64,000 nt of DNA from Beta vulgaris subsp. vulgaris (taxonomy: Eukaryota; Streptophyta; Magnoliopsida; Caryophyllales; Amaranthaceae), in the NCBI RefSeq assembly GCF_026745355.1, contig NC_079207.1, positions 30,402,007 through 30,466,006 on the forward strand. Direction: 5' to 3'. The position numbers were made by a program, and so were the translations under genes. Below, in pieces: positions 33,061 through 44,829 of the stretch (positions are counted from its first letter, which is position 1; each line of letters starts with the position of its first letter). The notes beneath the pieces are model-generated. The model had not been told where the DNA came from. It ran no database searches and worked only from the letters and a program-made list of their open reading frames with translations.

Positions 33061-34867
33061 TACAACAACAAATAATTTAATTTAATGGCAATATTCAGAT
33101 ATGATTTTGGACAATCAAATTATTGGATTAGGCACCTCTAATCAATTTAAATAATTACTTGGCCTAATTTTTAGTCTATATTGATTTATAATATACCTCT
33201 AATTCTTAATATTGGAATTTCAATTATGTGGTTTTATCATTGAAATCATGCACTTTTACAAGAACACTAGATAGAGGTCGTCTAAGCGGGCTTTGTATGC
33301 TATACTCAACGATGCAGAAATATGAATGTTAGATCTGCTCATATGCGATCCTTTTATGTTCTTTACGACAAAGTTCGATCCAGTGCTTTATATTCGCCCT
33401 AGTTGAAGGGATATGAGGTTTACAGGCTATATAACCTTGTTGAAAGGATATGAGGTCGAAAAGCTTTTTAATGGAGGTAAGATTTGAAGACTCACTAGTA
33501 GATGCAGATTGATATTTTGTGGTGCAGAAATATAAAGGGGTATATATCATCCATGTACCGGAGGAAGAATATTCATCACTAAAAAATATCTAGCTAGTAG
33601 ACACTGAAGTCATGTGGTAGAAAAAAGAAAGGATGAATTTTGGTGGAAGAGAGTTATTTTGCGTGTCAAGTGTTACTTGATTAAAATTTTAATGTGAGAT
33701 TGTGAACAAGGAGGATCATAGATTGTGAACAAGGAGGATCATGATTATTGGACAAATGGTGTGTCCCAGTGAGGTGAAAGATTGAAATATTATTCGTGAA
33801 TCGTGAGGTTCGTGAGAAATGGTATTCTACATGTATATTTCATAACTTTGGGTTTATATGGAGGTGGATAATGTGATTTTCTTGAAAATGGTAAATGTTT
33901 AAAGTCTAATAATTGAGTCTGTTCTTATTTTTTTTTACTCTCTAATATGTACCGCCAAGGATTCTTATTACATTAAAAAAATTATGCAACGGGTCAAGGG
34001 AAGAAAAATATAGTAGGGAAAATTAGGTGAAGTGGGTTGTGAAAAGTCCAATTCACTTTAGTTCAAACTAGTTAGATTGGAATCGATTGAAATTCTTTTG
34101 GACTGGACTCAGACGCAAATTTTCGAGTTCAAATATCTTCGGGCTGGATTTGAACTCAATCCTTTGGAATCTAATTGGTCCAATCCAATCCTAGTATATA
34201 TATATAATTTCTTTGATATTATTTTTGAAGTTAGACTTTTCAACATTTTCGCTCTAACTTTTTTTAATTTGCGCCAATTTTCACTTACCCTCCAAAATTT
34301 GAAAGTGAAAAGTGAAAAGCTTAAAATTTTAAGAGGCTTTTTTATTATTATTTTGGTTTGAGTCTTGTATTTTGCAATTTGCATTTTATTAGACTTTAAA
34401 GATGCATGTAAGTTACTTTGTGGAGGGGATGTAATGAGTTCATTTTTTCAAATTTCAATCATGAGAAAATATTGTGAACCTAAATAAGGAAAAAAAAATT
34501 ATATAATAATCGATCTGGACTGGATTCAAACTTAAGAAAAAAGTTTTGGACTGGACTGAACTGGGCTAAAAAGACATTCAATAGGATCTGGACCCAATTT
34601 CTCGAGTCCAACAAAAACTTCGAAGTGAATTTAGATCTGGAAAAGTCCAATCTAATCCAATCCACTTAAACCCATAGGAAAAATATCTCGTTATTATGTT
34701 TTATCTAGCCACTCTAATACAACGATAAGAATAAGGAGGAACCACTCTTGTGGAGTAGAACAAAAAATTGATAAGAAAAATATCCAACCATTATAATCTT
34801 AATAAGAATCCTATGTAGTGGGTTCAGGAAAGACAAAAGAGAAAAAAATTACATGAATTGATTAATA
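33061..34867. other. Intergenic region with minor repeats
   Basis: No gene. A 23-bp exact tandem duplication (GATTGTGAACAAGGAGGATC + 3 nt) lies at 33698-33743. 34030-34690 has recurring GGACTGGACT, TCCAATCCAATCC and CTGGATT motifs in opposite orientations at its two sides, resembling a palindromic non-autonomous DNA element, but I could not fix its ends. Confidence 0.45.
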
Positions 34868-35026
34868 CTCGCTCGGTCCTTAAATAGAGTTTATATTTCT
34901 TTTGGACATAAGTATTAAGGCTAAATACTATTTTAATTGGTGGACTCATACCAAATAAGGAAATGTGAAATCTATTTGAGACAGACATAAAAAGAAAAAT
35001 GAAAGTCTATTTAGAGACATATTGAG
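34868..35026. mobile_element. Small Stowaway-type MITE (159 bp)
   Basis: Ends CTCGCTCGGTCCTTAAATAG (34868) and, as reverse complement, CTCAATATGTCTCTAAATAG (35026) pair imperfectly. Both are flanked by TA (34866-34867, 35027-35028). Length and TA target fit a Stowaway/mariner MITE. Confidence 0.75.
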
Positions 35027-35932
35027 TATGAATAGAGGTAGAATTTAAAAAGAATGGATGAAAAAGAAGTGGGTGTAAATCAAGAGAACGAAGGGAATAT
35101 ATATTTACTTTTCATATATATATATAAAAAGTTGAACTTACTACTTTTGCACGTCACATGGAACCCTCCATTTTTCAAAGACCTTCTTACTTTACAAAAA
35201 TTATGTTTACATTTGTTTCTAGAAGATCTTATTACTTTTACTTTTACTTTATTCTCTAGTTGGTAAATATTTGCTCTCTTTGCACACTATTTTACTCAAC
35301 TTGTTGGACCCACATAATTATTCAGTGTCTTAAAAATACATTATTTTTACTATCTAGATAAACAAAAGGATCTATTCCACACTCTTCTTTTTGTCTTGGT
35401 TTGTGTTGCTACAGTAATTAAGAAGATCTTTAGAGAAACAAAGGGGGTAAAATTGCTTTATTTTGATGTATTAGGATGGATTTCCTTTGGGATGAAACCT
35501 ACAAGGTTGAGTATAAAGATTGAAAGTTACTATAAAAAGTGTTTCCGGTTACTGTAAATCGAGCAAGAGGTAGCCATTATAGATGTGAACTTCAATTAAT
35601 TTTCAATTTTCTTTTTCGTATCTTGTAGCTTGTTAAATTGCAATGGTACTATACTTCTCATGTATCGCTTGTTTGCATCGTTAAAAATTGGGGTTTTACT
35701 TTTACCCTTACAACTCGAACACTAGCATATAATGGAACAATCTACATTGATACTACAAAGCTTTAATCTCAGGCCTAAATTTAAATTCAGTTACTATATA
35801 ATAAGATTCTCTTTTAATACAAAGAGAATCTCTCATACTTAATTACAAGACCTTAATGATGATATGGTACAAAAAAAATGACCAAAAGATTCAGTTAACC
35901 AAAACTACAAGTCCCTCAAAATCAAGCAAATT
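35027..35932. other. Non-coding; includes 3' untranslated region of the COL gene at its right end
   Basis: No gene in 35027-35800. The stretch next to 35932 is expected to be the 3' untranslated region of the minus-strand COL gene. No clear polyadenylation site could be chosen. Confidence 0.4.
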
Positions 35933-37849
35933 CTATTTGGAAAAGGCAGTGGTAGCTGCTGCAAAGGAAGATCTCTTTACAAATCTTCCTTTCATTCGTG
36001 GCCTCTTCTCTGCATTCAATTTTCTAACTTCGTACCTTATTTTTTTAGAGAATAATCTTGTCCTTCTCTTCTCTCTGTATCTTGATACCCTTGCTTCTCT
36101 CCCTCCATCTCCAATTCCTCTATTCCCTCCCATTCCTCCCATTTGATGATCTCCATATATTGGATGACGTCCTTCTAGCCCACATGTTGCCTGTGATTAT
36201 CAAAGTTAATAAAAACACACACTTAAGTTCACTTTCTTAATGAAAGATTTAAATGTAAGGTACTACTTATAAATTGGATATCAAGTAGGTCATGGTTGTG
36301 ACTGTTATCTGATGATTACATTAGAAGAATGTCACATCTAAATAGTTAAAATGTCACTCATCTACTGTAGGAAAAGTAATTATTCACACGATATCACGTC
36401 AAACCTAGACTAGTTAGTTGTTGCTAGAGAAAAAAAACTTTGGGCTACCCATTGTATAGATTACTTGAGATAGATGTTCTACCAAATGGGTTAATATAGC
36501 CAATCGGCATGTGGTGTGACTATTCTCAAATCTCAATGACATGCCTAATATTATAACTTACAAGTCTATAAAAAATTAAAGTATGTCATCTCGATTATAG
36601 CAAGCCACCAATTAAACAAATAAGGCCAACCCAAAACTAACTGCTCATTCCCAAATCCCAATTAACATGCTTAATACTGGCAAATGGTCTACCCATGGGA
36701 TATATTATGGAAGTTCACTAGAGATAGATGTAGCGATAGACGGAATTCAATAACAATCATTAAATTCTAATGCTAATTAGAGTGTGGGAAAATTAAATAT
36801 TAGGAATGAAGAATTACCATGCAATGAGGCCAGCAATCGTCAGAATTAATTTGAGGACGTTGTCCATTAATCCAAGGTGAACCATGACTAGCCCATGCGT
36901 CACTTATTGCCTCATAATCCAACCTTAATAAAATCTTTCTTCTTTTATTCTCTGTTTCATCATCTCTTTCTATTTTACTTAATTCATTTCCCATTGATTG
37001 CTCAATCATTATAACTTTTTTTTGATCTTCTACATCATCTTCACACATAGTCCCAAAATAATGATCATCATAGTCGAAACTAAACTCAAATGGCTCTTTA
37101 ATCACTAAACTATTGCTGTCAGCTTCAATTTCACACCTTCTGATCATTTCTCCTTCATCACCCAATTCACCTTCTTCCTTTATAATTTTCTCAATATCAT
37201 GAATCTCGTTGTTATTAATACTACAACCCAATAATCCAAGCTCTTCAATCCCATACGATTCATCATCAAGACCTTTGCCCAATAAGGTCTCAACATCAGC
37301 TGCGAATTCCTCAAGATCTATATCAGAAGGCAGATATCCATCAGGGGATGACTTGGAGTTGTTAAACATGCACTTTGCAGTGTCTAATCCTCCCTCTAGC
37401 TCCATCGGTCGAATATCGTCGGCTATGAACGGGTCGTAAATGGGGACCCGGTAAAGGAGGTGCTCCTCCTCTGTTTCACCATCTTGGGAGGAGCTTGAAT
37501 CCTCCATCCCAAGCTCTGGAACAATGACATGAAGTGGATTTCGCTCTTCGGTTTTTGACTGATGCTTCCCGTGGCGTGGTGTTCGTGGTTTGCGAGTTAA
37601 GCCACGGTGCCATGAGGGTATGTCGGTCCGTTGATGATCATCGGACCGCCTTAGCGAGGCCGTCTTTAAACGGACTCGTTCGTGTCTACGAGCCAACTGG
37701 TTGGCGGAGTGTACTGAGCTATCACATGTTTGGCATAGGAAGGCGTCATCGGCTGGGCAGTACCATCGAGCTCGCTTTCGTATGCAGCAATCGCACGCCC
37801 TCGCTGTTTTGCCACTAACCGCGTTAGCGATCTTTTTATCAGATATCAT
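35933..37849 (-). CDS. COL16: CONSTANS-like B-box/CCT transcription factor (COL16/COL6 type), two exons
   Basis: The only intact host gene here; a nuclear zinc-finger regulator. Exon 1 is 37849-36818 and exon 2 is 36190-35933. The intron 36817-36191 (627 bp) has GT...AG ends (ATG|GTAATTC; ATCACAG|GCAACA) and joins in frame, giving 429 residues. One B-box starts at Cys19 ([36 protein letters not shown]). The centre is acidic. [20 protein letters not shown] precedes the splice, and the CCT domain is at the C-terminus ([35 protein letters not shown]). A single B-box plus CCT is BBX group III (COL6/7/8/16). Of these the N-terminus looks closest to COL16/COL6. Family members act in light, chlorophyll and branching or flowering responses; which role applies here cannot be told. 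The intron position before the CCT domain matches the family. Confidence 0.95.
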
Positions 37850-38112
37850 CTTATCTTAATCGTAATCGTAACTGTAACCGTAACCGTAACAGTATCCACG
37901 ACCGTAATCGTTGTTGTGTTTTGGGAGTTGTGAGATGCAAAAATTGATTGTGAAGAGGTGGGAGTAAGAGGAATATTAGGAATATCGTGAGTAAAGAGCG
38001 GGGTGTAGAAGTGTTGTGTGCAATAATTGCAAAACTTTTGGGGGGGTTTAAGAAGTTTTTTCTGGAGTGGGGACCAAATAGTATGCGCTTTTACAGTTTG
38101 AAAGTAGCGCAA
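37850..38112 (-). promoter_or_regulatory. 5' leader/promoter of the COL gene with hexamer repeat and overlapping upstream frame
   Basis: Directly upstream of the start codon (37857-37905) the minus strand is a run of GTTACG/GATTACG units. An 88-codon frame beginning at 38112 reads through this run as alternating Thr-Val/Thr-Ile and stops at 37846. Its TGA overlaps the main ATG as ATGA. Whether the transcript includes it is unknown because no clear TATA box or start site is seen. Confidence 0.45.
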
Positions 38113-38816
38113 TTGTTAAAATACAAAAAATGGTGAGGTGGCGGGTGTATGTGAGAGAAATTGCACTTTTGGGGACCAAACCAAAACGCCTTATCTAGTA
38201 CCTCATTGGCTAGAATTATAAACTTGATCCTAAAATAAGGCTCCTCATTGGTTACATTTCAATTAAGGCGATTTCTTGTGGGTCCCAATGTGCATCTTTA
38301 TTTTTTCTGATCAATATGATCATAGACTTGGAGATTTTAAGATTTTGGATCCAAAATCTCACTTTCAATTTCCTGTCTAAAAGTGGGCATATAATACATG
38401 TTTGTGATAAATGTATGAGAAAGACTGTTTTGTTGGTTTGGTCTCTTTCCAAGTATACCTGTTTTTGTAGCATGGAGTCCCTCACTTTTGCGGTCCCGTT
38501 GTTCCTGCTTCTATCCAGTGTTTCCCTCCACTGTTTTTCCCCACATCACATTGGTATGATTGATTAGGTTTTCAATGTTTGGAAAGATGTATAGTATGAT
38601 TGGCCAATAAAGTCATCAAGGCCTTATGGCTTATTGCACTTATATGCATAGTATGGTCAAGTTGAGCTATCTCATTTTTTTCTGAATTATTCGAATTGCT
38701 TCTCAGTAAGATCTTAGGATCTTGTTTCTACACGGTGCAAAACAAATCAAATATGGCAACTTGTTTGACGGCAAACTAGAAAACAAATAAAAAAAAACTT
38801 GTATGAATCCGATGCA
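38113..38816. other. Upstream region of the COL gene
   Basis: No gene. CCTCATTGG occurs twice (38202-38210 and 38243-38251) within related context, a CCAAT-like duplication that could belong to the COL promoter or to an old insertion. Confidence 0.35.
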
Positions 38817-39490
38817 TACTAATTAGTGTGCACCTAATAGATGTTATGTAGGTTGTAGTGATTACAACTTCTACTATTTTGTCTTTTCCTTCCTCATATT
38901 TCCTTGCCTTTTCAGTTTCTCTCTCATAACTGCTTCATTTTCTCTCTCTTCAAATTCTTATCTGTTTTTCAGTCTTTGTGATGATATTGTTGATTGTACA
39001 ATTGAATGTTATTGAAGATTAGGATTATACTATCAGTTTTGATATAGCGTGTTCGTGTGTGGTATAGTATGTTTGAGTGTGGTATAGTATGTTTATTTGT
39101 GCTATAGTGTGTTTGTGTTATAGTGTGTTTGTGATATAGTGTATTTTCTTTTTGATGCAGTGTATCTGTTTGTGATATAGTGTGTTTCTTTGTAATATAG
39201 TTTATTGTATAAGTGAATCTGTTACACAAGATTAGGATAATATTGTCAATTTTGATAGTGTGTTTGTATGTGCTAAAATGTGTTTCTTTATGCTATAGTG
39301 TTTTTTTTACAAGAACTATGATGTTTATTTGTGATAGTTTTTCTTTGTGTTATAGTGTATTTGTTTGTGATATAGTGTATTCCTCTTTAATATAGTGTAT
39401 CGATTTATGATATAATGAGTTTTTGTGCAATGTAGTAGTGTGTGTCCCGATTCACGTACTTGAGCTGGTGCACACTAATTTTAGTGTGAA
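38817..39490. repeat. Inverted-repeat-bounded element carrying a TATAGTGTGTTTGTG array
   Basis: The ends carry AATTAGTGTGCACC (near 38820) and GGTGCACACTAATT (39470-39483), perfect reverse complements of 14 bp, which suggests a non-autonomous DNA element. Between 39040 and 39430 the plus strand is a degenerate array of about 18-22 bp units (GTGTTTGTGATATAGT and variants, some 18-20 copies). No coding frame is believable; the frames seen are repeat read-through. Confidence 0.65.
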
Positions 39491-40018
39491 CCAGGTCCAC
39501 ACAAGTCAAATTGAAAAACAAAACATCATGCATAATTATCTTGTTTACTAAAGAGACGAGTACGGCTAGTAGAGTTAATTTAATTTTTGGGGAATGCAAT
39601 AGTTGAGGCTTTCAATTAAAAGGATAAGTTTGGACTTAATGAGTTTCACTCCATCATTAAATATATCTTAGAAGTCTGAATCCAGTTTGAAACTAGAACA
39701 CTATAGATTTTTTAGACCATGTTATTTGATTAAGGTAAAATTGCGTACCTAAGAAGTGGAACTAATCCACATTATCAGCATAATACTCTCTACTTGAGAT
39801 AGAAGATATTGTATGAAAAACCCATAGCTAAACCCAGTTAACCTTAAAAAAATATTAACAAAATAATCTTTACAAACAAAATCATTAGTACAAGAAAAAT
39901 GTCCTCGCCTTGAATAAAAAACACACTAACAGATATCCAAACATATATCAAATTTTGACAACTTGATAGTTACTTTAGCTTGAATTATTTTGAATCCAAC
40001 CTACAACAACTAAATCAT
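39491..40018. other. Intergenic, nothing recognised
   Basis: AT-rich and non-coding. Left flank of the LTR relic at 40019. Confidence 0.4.
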
Positions 40019-40436
40019 TGTTGTTTCGGTATTGAACAAGAGGGTACCTGATATTACGAGGTCGTCATGTATAATAGTCCTTGAACCTCGTCGGTAAGAT
40101 GTGCATGCAAGATGAACTCCAAACATGGGGTGAGGTCTCCATGGCGGAGCCTCCGACGCTCAAGTCAGTATCCAAAAATGGATAAATATAAGGGAGAAAG
40201 TAGGGTAATTTGTAGAGAGTGTCGAGAGATATCCCTTTACCTTAACCGTTCGTCCCCTATTTATAATTGTGACTTATTAGGTTAAATAGAGTAAATGAGC
40301 CTCTTAGGGCCTACGGGCCATATAACGAGTTATTACCAATAAAGGACCGAGCATACTCGTACTAGGCCTATATGTTATTATTAAGGTAATCGGGAATATA
40401 GACCACTTTAGGTGGCGTCATTATTATTCCCATATA
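40019..40436 (-). repeat. LTR of Tat element A (relic), minus orientation
   Basis: On the plus strand it begins TGTTGTTTCGG and ends CCCATATA, followed by ACTAGCCCCCCATATC. Reversed, that is a polypurine tract next to an LTR start whose TG has become TA. Inside it has a reversed TATA box (CTATTTATAATT near 40257) and CTCCGACGCTCAAGTCAGTA, a motif shared with the LTR of element B at 44930. Boundaries are approximate at the left end. No partner LTR is visible. Confidence 0.65.
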
Positions 40437-41121
40437 ACTAGCCCCCCATATCTAAGTTCGATTGAAGATGGAACTTGAGCTGGATGTTTTACAATTTAGC
40501 TATGGAATGTCCCTTGAGGCTTTATAATCTATTACCATCTTTGCAGTTAACGTTACAAAGATAATATCGAGTTTGTACTGTATCGTTGCACTTGGTTCCT
40601 TTTCGAGCCACAAGTTGCTAATCGGTTAATTGACAGTACATGGTGTCGAGCTTGTACCGTTGCATTTGCTACTTTTCGAATCACAAGTTGCTAATCAGTC
40701 AGCTAACAATACATGGATCCTTATCGGAAGTTGATAGGTTCCTTTTAGCTTGAATGAAAAGAATGTAGTTTAGCAATTAACAATAGAGTCACTTTGTTAA
40801 CTTTACATTTATGTGATCATTTTGAGCAATTAATACTCAAATGGTTTTATGATAATTTTTACTCATTAGTCCCAACTCTTGAGTTGTGTCAGCTTAAGAG
40901 CGACATAAAAAAAACAAAATTTCATTAGGTAACATTTGTATGAGTTTATATGACTTTATCCAGCTATTACGATATACTTACTATCCCCCAACTCTTAAGT
41001 TGAGTTTGAGTCGGCTTAAGAGTAGTATAGTCGAATATTTACAACGTATGCTATGAATATGAGTATGTACGCTCCTTTATTTGCGCCATAAAAATATGCT
41101 ATGGCGTAGTCATTACTCTTC
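40437..41121 (-). other. Interior of Tat element A, left of the CACTA insertion
   Basis: Non-coding. Two imperfect copies of a GTGTCGAGCTTGTACCGTTGC / CACAAGTTGCTAATCRGT unit at 40560-40710. This is where the antisense gene sits in element B, but no coding remnant could be recognised here. Confidence 0.45.
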
Positions 41122-42163
41122 CACAACAAGAATTAACGCTTTTAGCGTCTGATTTTACCGTCCGACACAATCAGACGCAAATTAGCGTCCGTTTTTGGAG
41201 CGAACGCTAATTAGCGTCCGTTTTTCGAAAATTAGCCTTCGTTTCTGGAACGGACGCTAATTAGCACCCGCTATCTAAAATTTAACGTCTGTCGAACGGA
41301 CGATGAAAACGGATTTTGCTCGTCGTTTAATATGATTAGACGACCATTTAACCATTCAGTAACTCTAAAATCATTCCTTACTAATTCTCTTTCTTTTTGC
41401 CCGCCTCCCACCACTTATTGTCTCTCCTCTCTTCTCTATTCTACATTTTCTCTCTCTTTCTCTCATCTTTAACCTCTAAATCCAATTTTCATCCTCTCTA
41501 TCTTTATTTTGGTTTTTTTTTTCTTCTTCTTCGTTTTTTTCCTTCTTCATTTTTTCTGTTTGATTTTAGAGGTATTGGGTGGTTTTCTGGTGGGAATTTT
41601 GGTTGTTCAAGGTACAATTTTGGGTTGGATTTTGGGGGTTTTGGGTCTATTTACAGGTGGGGTGGGTTGCGGGTTTTTGGGAGCTTCGGGGTTTGGTGTT
41701 GCGGGGTGGTTGTGGGCCAGCATTTTTGGGGGTGGTTGTGGACTAAGGTATTCAGGGGTGGTTGTGGGCTCAGGTTTTTGGGGGTGGTTTGTGGGTCAGG
41801 TGGGTTTTCCGGGGGTGGTATGTGGGTCAGGTGGGTTTTCGGGGGGTGATTAGTTGGTCAGGTGGGTTTTGGATGGGTGGGTTTCGGCAGGGGTGGGTGC
41901 GCGGGTGCATTTCGGCAGGGGTTGGTGAGGTTTTCGAGTGTGTTTCGGATGGGTGGGTTTCGGCAGGGGTGGGTCGGTGGGTTTCGTTTCAGGTGGGTGA
42001 GGTTTTTGGGTTGGTTGGGGGACGCTAACTGAAGAATTAGCGACTAGGAGTTTTGCATCAGCCTTTTAGCGTCCGTTGACGGACGCTAATCTCTTTAGCG
42101 TCCGATCCCACGTTTTTAGCTTCCGATTTTTGGCGTACGGAAAAGGGTGATATTCTTGCTGTG
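41122..42163. mobile_element. 1.04-kb non-autonomous CACTA-type element, TTC duplication
   Basis: Ends CACAACAAGAATTAA (41122) and ATTCTTGCTGTG (42163), near-perfect inverted repeats starting CACA, with a 3-bp duplication TTC on both sides (41119-41121, 42164-42166). Subterminal repeats TTAGCGTCCG / CGGACGCTAA occur in both orientations at each side (41140-41300, 42025-42115). The middle has a pyrimidine-rich leader-like part (41395-41560) and a GT/GGG-rich part of GGTGGGTTTTSGGGGTGG units (41590-42020). No transposase, so it must be mobilised in trans. Confidence 0.9.
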
Positions 42164-42715
42164 TTCACATAAGCATAGTTGAAGCAAAGCTAATAAACAC
42201 TTGTTGTGAGGTGGACTTAGTCACACTCTTGTGTTATGTTCTTGCAAGTGACCATATCATGTTTATTGAGTAGTTTGTGTCAGTTCAAACATCTACTTAT
42301 ACTCAATTCAAATTTGGCCACTTTAATGTAGAGAACATTACTGTATAGGACACATATTGAGAAATGTATGCAATTTCACAATGAGACATAATTTACGCTC
42401 ACAAAGATGATATAGGAAGATATACTTGGCTCTGCTCCTCTAATGGGAGAAGTTGAGTCTGTGATCTGCCTTATTGAAATACATAGATCATACTAAGCTC
42501 AAATAAAGAGCATAACTTCAAGAAAGTATGAGCTTGATAATATCTTCTGTTGTGCATTTGGAGGTCTGCATGTGTAGAAGACAAGTGTGCTGTGCTAAGG
42601 TTGCATGCACCATCCTCTGTGAATGTCTGTGGAATTTCAGGAGCAATAATTGCATATTATGCTTCTCACTCAACGACGGATTAATATATCACTGACCGCT
42701 AGGTTTTGCTTCTCC

Positions 42716-43090
42716 TTAACAGCAGATCCACTAAGGTCGTAGACTGTTAACAAAGATAGTCAATTTGAGGTTTGCTTTTGTTTTAGCGGCAGATCCACTT
42801 AGGTCGTAGACCACTAATAAAGATGATAATATTAAAGTTTGCTTCTCTTTTAGCGGCAGATCCACTTAGGTCATAGACCGCTAATGGAGATAATCAATTT
42901 GAGGTTTGCTTCTCTTTTAGAAGCAGATCCACTTAGGTCGTAGACCGCTAATAAAGATAGTTGATTTTGAAGTTTGCTTCTCTTTTAGCGGCAGATCCAC
43001 TTAGGTCGTAGACCGCTAATGAAAATAGTTAATTTGGGGCATGCTTCTCTCTAACGACAGATCCACTTATGTCATAGACCGATAAGAGAG
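42716..43090 (-). repeat. Tandem array of ~67-bp repeats with complementary arms (Tat element A)
   Basis: Six units start at 42716, 42783, 42850, 42917, 42985 and 43051 (period 66-68 bp). Each has the core CAGATCCACTTAGGTCGTAGA flanked by arms that pair with each other: TTAACAG/CTGTTAA in unit 1, TTAGCGG/CCGCTAA in units 3 and 5, the same with one mismatch in unit 2, and TCTCTCT/AGAGAGA flanking unit 6. Partial units continue at both sides. The same core recurs in element B at 48802-49370. Confidence 0.9.
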
Positions 43091-43309
43091 ATAGTCATGG
43101 TTGTTGTGTTACTTCTCGCTTCTCCCTGACGGTTAGTCGTTAATGCACATACTGTTAGCAGAGATGAACCAAAAACACACTAATAAGAATTTGTGAAATA
43201 ATAGAAGAAATTCATATTATTAAAAGAAGTGGCTCTTCCCGACGGTGCCAGACTTCTTTTAAACATTTTATTTGAGCATTTAGAGTGCGCTGTCAGTGGC
43301 AGCTTATTT

Positions 43310-43925
43310 TTCATTTGATAGAGTAGGAAAATCCGATCTGGTCCCCTGTGACCTTGATTGAAGAGATCTACTTATTCACGAAATATGCATGTTTGCCTTT
43401 CTTACGTAAATTTGTAGATATAGCTCAAACGATGATGATCGCTCGATGATTTATACCTCTGCTCAAATAAACAGCTTCATGAGTGCGCAAATGAAAGTTT
43501 CTAAGTTCAACTTTGTTGGTGACTAACTCTTGATCTTGCAACTTCAACTTTGTTGATGGATGTCCCAAATATACTCACTTTTATCATGATTTGCCCAAAT
43601 AAAGAGCATTATAGCATGTGAGCTAGAATTTATACACCAATAGTGAGGCTTGCTCATATTTGATGAGAGTGTTGTGAATAACTTATTTTTCATCTGATGG
43701 AGTGAAAAAATCCCAGTGCACTATGACCTTGACGTAAGAGATCTCCAGGTTTACGGAATATCCATGTCTGCCTTTTTTATGTAAATGTGCAGATATACTC
43801 AAACGATGATGATCATTCAATGATATGTACATCTGCTCAAATAAAGAGCTTCACAAGTGTGCAAATGGAAGCTTCTGAGTTCACCCTTGTGTGGTGACTA
43901 GCTCTTGCTCTTGCAACTCTATGCG
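43310..43925. repeat. Direct duplication of a ~240-bp segment (spacing ~365 bp)
   Basis: About 43310-43560 and 43680-43925 share CTCAAACGATGATGATC, CTGCTCAAATAAASAGCTTC and GGTGACTARCTCTTG in the same order, roughly 80% alike by eye. The phrase CTCAAATAAAGAGC also appears near 42494. Part of Tat element A; non-coding. Confidence 0.75.
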
Positions 43926-44829
43926 ACTTTAATGCATCTCATTCTTTTTAGTAGAAGAAGTCGAGTGTGCCAACTGCAGTCTTCTCATGAGTTTACTGAT
44001 ACATAGTCTAGCACATGGGATATGTGAGGTGTTGTCTGCAGCAAGGTTTGTATTAAAATGAGTGAGTCGGCTACAAGCTGCCAAAGAGTTTCTGCAGGTC
44101 TTTTCCTCATCTTTCATTATGCTATATTAAATTGAGTAACTTCCAAGTAGATGGAACTTGTAGCACACATGATCCAAATATAAACCGAGTAAAAGAATGA
44201 AACTTCCCTAGCATGCTGGCCCTTAATACTAGACTAACTTCACAGATTTCTCAGCGCATTTGCTCCTGGAGACACATGGTTGCTTAGATAGTGCACTAAT
44301 CATGGGTGCCTAAATAGCAAATGAATTTCTCCTAAGCAGTTTGTCGAATGATTAGTGTGCAAACAGATAATACTACCATGTCCAAATAAATGCTTAATTG
44401 ATCCCATCAAATAATAAGGATATTTAAAAAAATTAATGTCATATTGTAATTCAATATGCCGTGATTGGAATTTCTAGAGACCAAGAAGACTTGGTTTAGT
44501 GATTATTATTCAATAGAATAGTAGGTGAACTCAAGTCATCCTATCACATTAATACCATATTGATTTTGATAAATGAATGGTGCTACATAGGCACACATAA
44601 CACTAGCTTGATGTTCTTACTAGCCAGAAAAGAAAAAAGAATGCAGATATTGGACAATGAAAACCTTATTTTGGGTACAAAAGCATAATGAAATACTTGA
44701 AGCAAAATGTTGGAGATGCGGGGGATTTCATTGAAGCATATTATCAAACGCTTCATGTGCGTTATCGTTATGTGCTTCCCTTCATAACATTCATTGATTA
44801 ATCGAACCCCATGGAATAAGTGGTAGGGT
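43926..44829. other. Remaining non-coding interior of Tat element A
   Basis: No gene. Minus-strand frames here show no domain. The right limit of element A and the left limit of element B fall somewhere in 44400-44880 and could not be fixed. Confidence 0.4.

Noticed and set aside
38969..39395. His/Thr-rich frame on the minus strand and Cys/Leu-rich frame on the plus strand
   Set aside because: Both are translations of the GTGTTTGTGATATAGT array.
41397..42028. Gly/Trp-rich open frames that look like a glycine-rich protein
   Set aside because: Located inside a small CACTA and generated by GGTGGGTTT repeats in all three frames; I keep it only as a possible captured leader.
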